Origin: Candidatus Hydrogenedentota bacterium
Lineage (GTDB): Bacteria > Hydrogenedentota > Hydrogenedentia > Hydrogenedentales > CAILVY01
Length of the DNA stretch: 64,000 nucleotides
Direction: 5' to 3'
Assembly (NCBI GenBank): GCA_029565395.1
Contig: JAKQOG010000127.1
Location: 24,381 to 88,380, forward strand
In this document: positions 59,562 to 64,000 of the stretch, piece by piece
How the letters are laid out: each line of letters begins with the position of its first letter
Numbering within the stretch: position 1 is the first letter of the stretch
The notes under the pieces: generated by a model
Seen by the model: only the letters and a program-made list of their open reading frames with translations
Told to the model about the DNA's origin: nothing
Databases searched by the model: none
Program-made: the position numbers and the translations under genes

Positions 59562-60001
59562 ACGAAGGCGTCAAAAAAGTCCTTATTTTTATTGTTGTCA
59601 TGGTGGTGGTGATTCCGCTTATTCCAATGATTCTGCCCAAGCCCATGACCTTTGACCGGATAAAAACAGGGCTGGAAGCCAAATTTACGTTGGACGATTA
59701 TAATGAAGCCGCGCAACCCATGTTGCAATCCATCGCGCAGGTCAACATGTATATCGATTCCGCGCAGGTCAGCATCCTGCAATACGATGACGAGGGGAAA
59801 ATCGTCAAACAGCGCGAATACCAGAAAAAAGATGCTGGACAAGCCATTGTGGAAACCTGGGGATTGGCCCAATCGCTGGGCGCCGCGATTCCCAAGGAAA
59901 CCCCCAGCCTGTGTGATCGCAGGGGAATGTTTCTCATTATCGCCACCGGCCCGGATAAGGAACTTCTTAAACGCATTATCGATACGTTTAAGAGCCTTTA
60001 G
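59558..60001 (+). CDS. Uncharacterised single-TM protein coupled to fliP
   Basis: A 147-aa product with one N-terminal TM helix (about 6-27, VKKVLIFIVVMVVVIPLI) and a soluble C-terminal part (ITGP-like ATGPDKELLKRIIDTF end). ATGA overlap with fliP, exactly where fliQ sits in most operons, but it is too long and has only one TM, unlike the two-helix FliQ. No family was recognised. Position suggests a role with the export gate or basal body. Confidence 0.7.
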   Translation: MNEGVKKVLIFIVVMVVVIPLIPMILPKPMTFDRIKTGLEAKFTLDDYNEAAQPMLQSIAQVNMYIDSAQVSILQYDDEGKIVKQREYQKKDAGQAIVETWGLAQSLGAAIPKETPSLCDRRGMFLIIATGPDKELLKRIIDTFKSL

Positions 60002-60099
60002 CCTGGATTTCGGTCTTCTTCCCTGGATACTGGGGGGCTGGGGCGGGGTGCAGCAGCCACTTTTCCTATCCCTAAACCCCACATCCTAAATCGCAGGAA

Positions 60100-61557
60100 T
60101 CATTCCGGTTCCCAGTAGTATTTGGCGATGGCTTCTTTGATGTCAGAAGGGGTGACGACCACGATCTCGACTTTACGGTTGGTGGTGCGTTCCACATCTT
60201 CGATAGCCAATAGGTCCAGGGGGTTGACCATGGCGAGGATGAGTCCTTCGTCAGTGGTACGCACGGGCAGGCACTGATGCTGGTTGGCGAGGCGCTCCGT
60301 GATAAGTGCGGCGGCAGTGGGCGCCACGTTCATATCGGCAAGATGCACGAACTTGACATTGCATTGGCAGGCCAGCGCCTGGGCAATGGCATCTTCCCCG
60401 GTATAGCCTCTTTCAATCAACAAAGCGCCCAGATGCCGGTTTGGATTCTTCCGCTGCTCATCAAGGGCTTCCTCGAGCTGTTCCTGGGTGATGAGGCCCG
60501 CTTCAATGAGAATCTCGCCGATGGTGCGTTTTGCCCCTCCCTTGTTCCCAGCGGCGGTCAGAATGCGTTGAAGATCGCCATTGCTGTCGTGCGGCGCATA
60601 CGTGCGCCGGTACTGATCGATTTCGTGACGCAACCGCAGAATCTCCTCCTGGGCGTCTTCATTCTCCTTGATGGCGTCGGCCAATTGCGCGGCCAGCGAG
60701 GCCTTGGTCCCCTTGGCGGTTTCCAGCCGCAATTTTTCCTCCAGATCCCGCGTACGCTCCCGTTCTGTTTCCAATGTCTTCTCGGCCTCGGATGCACGCG
60801 TCAGTTTCTCATCGCGATCCGCGGCGGTTTTCTTAAGTTGTGTTATTTCCCCGCGCAACCCTTCCAGTTCGCCTTGGGCTTCTTCCGCGGCTTCCGCCCG
60901 GACGCGCAGCGCCTCCACTTTGGCCTGGGCTTCCATTAAAGCCTGCTGCTGGGTCTTGTGAGCGGATTCCAATCCCGCCAGTTTCGACCGCGCTTCCTCC
61001 AATTCTCCCCGCAGGTTTTGTTCCATTTCATGCAGGCGGGTAAGTTCCGAACGCGCCCCTTCTTCCCCCTGTGACCGCTCCTGCAACGCCTGCTCGAGCG
61101 AAGCCACCTGCTGCTTTTCCGATTCCAACGCCGAAGACCGCGAAGCCAGTTCCTGTTCCAGTTCATTCATGCGCTGCCGCGACGCCTGTACCGCCGCCTT
61201 CTGATCGCTCAACTCCTGATTCAGCGCCGCAAGCCGCTCAGTATCCCGCCGGCGCGCTTCCTGTTCCATCGCCAGTTGCGCCTCCGTCTCCACCAACTGT
61301 TCCCGCGTATCCGACTCTCCCGCCACTCCTTTTTCAAGCAAATCGCGCAAGGCCGCCAGCCGTTCCAGAGCGGTGCCGGGGTGTGCGTCAAGGTTGGCGC
61401 GTTCCGCATCCAGCATCCGGGCAAACTCCCCGAGACTCTGCTGTGCTTTCCCAAACTGTTCCGCGAAGGCCTTATGAACGGAGGCGGCACGCTTCTGTTC
61501 ATTCTCAATCACTTGCTGGAGGGCTAGAAGGGTTTCTTCTACGAGTGGATCTTCCAT
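60100..61557 (-). CDS. Coiled-coil protein with C-terminal GspE/MshEN domain
   Basis: A 485-aa protein. Residues about 1-320 are a near-continuous coiled coil rich in Glu, Ala, Arg and Gln. Residues about 340-485 form a GspE-type II N-terminal/MshEN domain, with IGEILIEAGLITQEQLEEAL and LGALLIERGYTGEDAIAQAL, the paired loops that bind cyclic di-GMP in MshE. There is no Walker A or secretion ATPase domain, and no TM helix. It may be a c-di-GMP-responsive scaffold linked to the nearby flagellum or pili; that link is inferred. Confidence 0.75.
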   Translation of the reverse strand: MEDPLVEETLLALQQVIENEQKRAASVHKAFAEQFGKAQQSLGEFARMLDAERANLDAHPGTALERLAALRDLLEKGVAGESDTREQLVETEAQLAMEQEARRRDTERLAALNQELSDQKAAVQASRQRMNELEQELASRSSALESEKQQVASLEQALQERSQGEEGARSELTRLHEMEQNLRGELEEARSKLAGLESAHKTQQQALMEAQAKVEALRVRAEAAEEAQGELEGLRGEITQLKKTAADRDEKLTRASEAEKTLETERERTRDLEEKLRLETAKGTKASLAAQLADAIKENEDAQEEILRLRHEIDQYRRTYAPHDSNGDLQRILTAAGNKGGAKRTIGEILIEAGLITQEQLEEALDEQRKNPNRHLGALLIERGYTGEDAIAQALACQCNVKFVHLADMNVAPTAAALITERLANQHQCLPVRTTDEGLILAMVNPLDLLAIEDVERTTNRKVEIVVVTPSDIKEAIAKYYWEPE

Positions 61558-61742
61558 AACTCAGCGCTTTCCTTAACTCACACCCGGACCTAAAGTAGGT
61601 TAATCACTATCTCCAGTTTTGTCAAGTGAAATTTTCGCCCGCCGTCCAAATGTCATGGAATTGTCCGGCAGATACCCTGGGAATTGGTTGATCCGTAAGC
61701 GTATACGTCAGAATATTTTGTTGCTTTCCGGTTCTCTATGAA

Positions 61743-63479
61743 TTAAGAAGTATTTCTCTTGAGTATTCGTCCGGGGCGGGGGTTGGGACAGTATGTGCCC
61801 TGATTCACTACATGGTTGCCATTAATGAACACATGTTCGATGCCCTGGGGAAATTGGTTGGGCTTTGTGAAGCAGGCATTGGAATGGAGGGTGTTGGGAT
61901 CAAACACAACAATATCCGCGTAGGCGTTCTTTTCGATTTTGCCGCGTCCTTTTAGCCGAAAATGCTCTGCGGGGAGGCTAGTGCACTTGCGGATGGCCTG
62001 TTCGAGGTTGATCAATTTCATGTCCCGGACAAAGCGTCCGAGGAAAATGGGATAACAGCCATAAAATAGTTTTGAGGGATGCCCTTCGCCCATGAGGATG
62101 GCATCCGTGGATATCATGACGTCCGGATGCTTTAAGCCAGCGAACATGGACCGCTCGGTAAAGTGATCGTCCGGCTCCGCCATGCTTTCAAAGACCAGCA
62201 CATGACCGTTTTCTTCGAGAATAAGATCGCAGGCCGCATCGAATGGGTGCTTGCCCTGTTCCGCGGCAATCTCCACCAATTGCCGCCCCTCATACTTTTT
62301 GTTTTTCTCAGACCCCACCGCCATGATGTGCGCGCATTCCCAGCCCATAATTTTGAACAAATTCAGCGACCACGAATCGCCCTCGACATGCGGCCACTCT
62401 GTTTTGCCATGTTCGATGCCGTGCCGGATCTTTTTGCGCATGTCCGGGTCTTGCAGCCGGGCAAGCACTTCCTCCGAAGTGCCTTCAACGGACCACGGCG
62501 GGAAAAAGGCGAAGATGTGCGTGAAGCCCGAGGTCGTCGGCATGATATCCATGCTGACATTGACGCCCCGCTTCTGCGCATCTAACATTTGCTCGATCCG
62601 TTCTTGAATCGGTTTATGCAGCGGGATTGGCGGCGTCCACCATTTCGATAATTTTGCCATGACGCGCACGGCCCCCCGCGCAAGGGGGCCAATCCACCCC
62701 ATATCCGGCACCCAGAAAATGTGCGAGATTTGTGCCCGGATCCCGCTCTTGTCCGCTACTTCAATTACCTCGTCCATGGCTTGGGGCAGCGTATTGGAAT
62801 AACTGCGCAAATGGCTGGTGAAGATGCCGTCGTATTTCTTCAATACCTGCCCCAGGCGATGCAGTTCGCGGCTGTCGCTCTGGCTTCCGGGCACATATTG
62901 CAAGCCGGTGGACAGACCGATAGCTCCTTCCTCCAGGCACTGTTCCAGGGCGCGGGCCATGTTCTCGATTTCATCCTCCGTGGCGTAGCGCATTTGCCGC
63001 CCGGTTTCATTCATGCGGAGTAAGCCGTGCGGTGCGAGCGGCGCCATGTTCATCGCGAGGCCGCGCGTTTCCAATGTATTAAAAAACTCGCCCGATGTGC
63101 GCCATGGCAGATCCCGTTCAATATCGATCCTGGAGAAGATGTTTATATAGGTGCCGATGGCGGCAAGATTCTTTTCCTGTAATGGGGCGAGGGACATGCC
63201 GCAGTTCCCCCCGACAAATGTTGTGATGCCTTGGCGGATAAGCGGTTCCAGGAGCGTGTGGTGGTCTTCACGGAACATGGCGAGTTCCGCGTGGGAATGC
63301 GGGTCAACAAAGCCGGGACAGACGATTTTATCCGTGGCGTCCAGGGTGGTTTTGGCTTCGGCCTTGCCGATATCCTCCACCGCCGTGATGCGGTTTCCCT
63401 CTACCCCCAGATCCGCCTGGAACCGGGCCTTCCCCGTCCCGTCGATCACCGTGCCATTCTTTATCACGACATCAAACAT
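61743..63479 (-). CDS. N-acyl-D-amino-acid deacylase family amidohydrolase
   Basis: A 578-aa amidohydrolase. FDVVIKNGTVIDGTG begins the composite beta-domain. The metal site has PHSHAE (HxH), GGNCGMS with the Cys ligand typical of D-aminoacylases, and later Glu/His motifs (SHLRSYS, ISHIFW); a C-terminal KGRGKIEKNAYADIVVFDP closes the fold. It hydrolyses N-acyl-D-amino acids or a related cyclic amide in the cytoplasm. ATG 63479 has GGGAG about 8 nt upstream; an extension to 63506 is possible but less likely. Confidence 0.87.
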   Translation of the reverse strand: MFDVVIKNGTVIDGTGKARFQADLGVEGNRITAVEDIGKAEAKTTLDATDKIVCPGFVDPHSHAELAMFREDHHTLLEPLIRQGITTFVGGNCGMSLAPLQEKNLAAIGTYINIFSRIDIERDLPWRTSGEFFNTLETRGLAMNMAPLAPHGLLRMNETGRQMRYATEDEIENMARALEQCLEEGAIGLSTGLQYVPGSQSDSRELHRLGQVLKKYDGIFTSHLRSYSNTLPQAMDEVIEVADKSGIRAQISHIFWVPDMGWIGPLARGAVRVMAKLSKWWTPPIPLHKPIQERIEQMLDAQKRGVNVSMDIMPTTSGFTHIFAFFPPWSVEGTSEEVLARLQDPDMRKKIRHGIEHGKTEWPHVEGDSWSLNLFKIMGWECAHIMAVGSEKNKKYEGRQLVEIAAEQGKHPFDAACDLILEENGHVLVFESMAEPDDHFTERSMFAGLKHPDVMISTDAILMGEGHPSKLFYGCYPIFLGRFVRDMKLINLEQAIRKCTSLPAEHFRLKGRGKIEKNAYADIVVFDPNTLHSNACFTKPNQFPQGIEHVFINGNHVVNQGTYCPNPRPGRILKRNTS

Positions 63480-63603
63480 GGCCGATCTCCCTCTCTGGTT
63501 CAACACTCTCCCACAGGATATTTTAGCCGATTATTGTGACCGGGATTCAGCGTTGCAGGTGTCACGATCGCTGATTTGCTCCATGCTTGGCACACAATAA
63601 TGG

Positions 63604-63633
63604 GGCGCTGGAACGAAGGGACGTTCCAGCGCC
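63604..63633. terminator. Perfect 12-bp stem-loop upstream of the deacylase gene
   Basis: GGCGCTGGAACG-AAGGGA-CGTTCCAGCGCC, a 12-bp perfect stem. No T run on either side. It lies between the RlpA-like and deacylase genes and may terminate or stabilise the RlpA transcript, or be an extragenic repeat. The rest of the 190-bp gap shows no gene. Confidence 0.5.
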
Positions 63634-63668
63634 AATGCTAAATGGGTCAGGTGTAGGAAGACGAATTA

Positions 63669-64000
63669 TTATGTGCCGGAAGGCCCTCTGGGAGGCCGGC
63701 TCCCCAAATGATATACCCGAACCCGCAACAGACCCGCCTTGCTGTCCAGTTCACGCATTGCGGCCTTTGAGAGGTCGATCACGCGATTCTTGACGTACGG
63801 GCCCCGATCATTTAACTTGCACACAACAGAATTGCCATTTTCCGCCACCACCATGTAGTAGTCGCCAAAAATGCCATGCCGCATGGCGCAGGTCTTTTGG
63901 GTGTCACGAAACCGTTCACCAGACGCCGTTCTGTAACCATTATTGCTTTTGACGGTATAGTACGAAGCGTAACCGTCGGCTACCGGTTGCAACGGCTGCT
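63669..64000 (-). CDS. RlpA-like double-psi beta-barrel protein (partial, N-terminus off window)
   Basis: About 110 aa visible, open to the window edge. GYASYYTVKSNNGYRTASGERF is the RlpA N-terminal motif (seen as YASYY and TASGERF) and CKLNDRGPYVKNRVIDLSKAA the conserved C-terminal half. RlpA proteins are outer-membrane-associated septal lytic transglycosylases that cut naked glycan strands. A TTG at 63992 is not a likely start, since the frame continues upstream. A signal peptide or lipobox should lie beyond the window. Confidence 0.85.
   Translation of the reverse strand, partial: QPLQPVADGYASYYTVKSNNGYRTASGERFRDTQKTCAMRHGIFGDYYMVVAENGNSVVCKLNDRGPYVKNRVIDLSKAAMRELDSKAGLLRVRVYHLGSRPPRGPSGT

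Overview
This window looks like a chromosomal segment from a motile, diderm (Gram-negative-type) bacterium of moderately high GC. The diderm assignment rests on signal peptides and a possible lipoprotein, an RlpA-like protein, and a complete-looking FliF/FliG/FlgE flagellar core. The mix of genes resembles what is seen in Hydrogenedentota and PVC-like phyla: a TMTC-like membrane TPR protein, a DUF4838/PA14 protein, a CE15-like esterase, large secreted TIM-barrel proteins and many GT4 enzymes. That assignment is an inference from gene content; no rRNA or tRNA gene is present to fix it.

Layout. 1-7310 (minus): a tight operon of two GT4 glycosyltransferases, a phosphodiesterase, a zinc-ribbon methyltransferase and a membrane spermidine-synthase-like protein, with GTGA/ATGA stop-start overlaps. 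7.4-10.4 kb (plus): a secreted protein behind a promoter and a hairpin-rich leader, then a TMTC-like glycosyltransferase. 10.3-12.3 kb (minus): an ECF sigma/anti-sigma operon with a small ORF, a YbjQ protein and a PH-like protein. 12.7-16.6 kb (plus): an ADP-forming acyl-CoA synthetase overlapping a CoA-transferase that carries a GNAT domain.

16.7-23.3 kb is the accessory island. It has a DUF6788 protein, about 750 bp of palindromes and repeats, a 39-aa ORF, a giant SF1 helicase-nuclease interrupted by one in-frame amber codon, and a solitary HigA with a probably leaderless transcript. By eye this stretch is more AT-rich than its flanks. It is the best candidate for a defence locus. 23.4-27.0 kb: glycan-related esterase and DUF4838 protein. 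27.1-31.5 kb (minus): a second polysaccharide operon (two GT4 proteins, AsnB, TPR). 31.6-32.3 kb: an AbrB-Doc toxin-antitoxin pair. 32.3-43.6 kb: M16 peptidase, UshA-like nucleotidase, PLD protein, macrodomain protein and two large secreted TIM-barrel proteins.

43.8-60.0 kb (plus): a flagellar operon behind a sigma-54-type promoter: flgB-flgC-fliE-[structured 339-bp gap]-fliF-fliG-fliH-fliI-fliJ-motE-fliK-flgD-TIGR02530-flgE-motA-motB-fliL-fliN-fliO-fliP-unknown. fliM is absent from its usual place between fliL and fliN, and an uncharacterised single-TM protein is translationally coupled to fliP. 60.1-64.0 kb (minus): a coiled-coil protein ending in a GspE/MshEN domain, an N-acyl-D-amino-acid deacylase and a partial RlpA-like protein.
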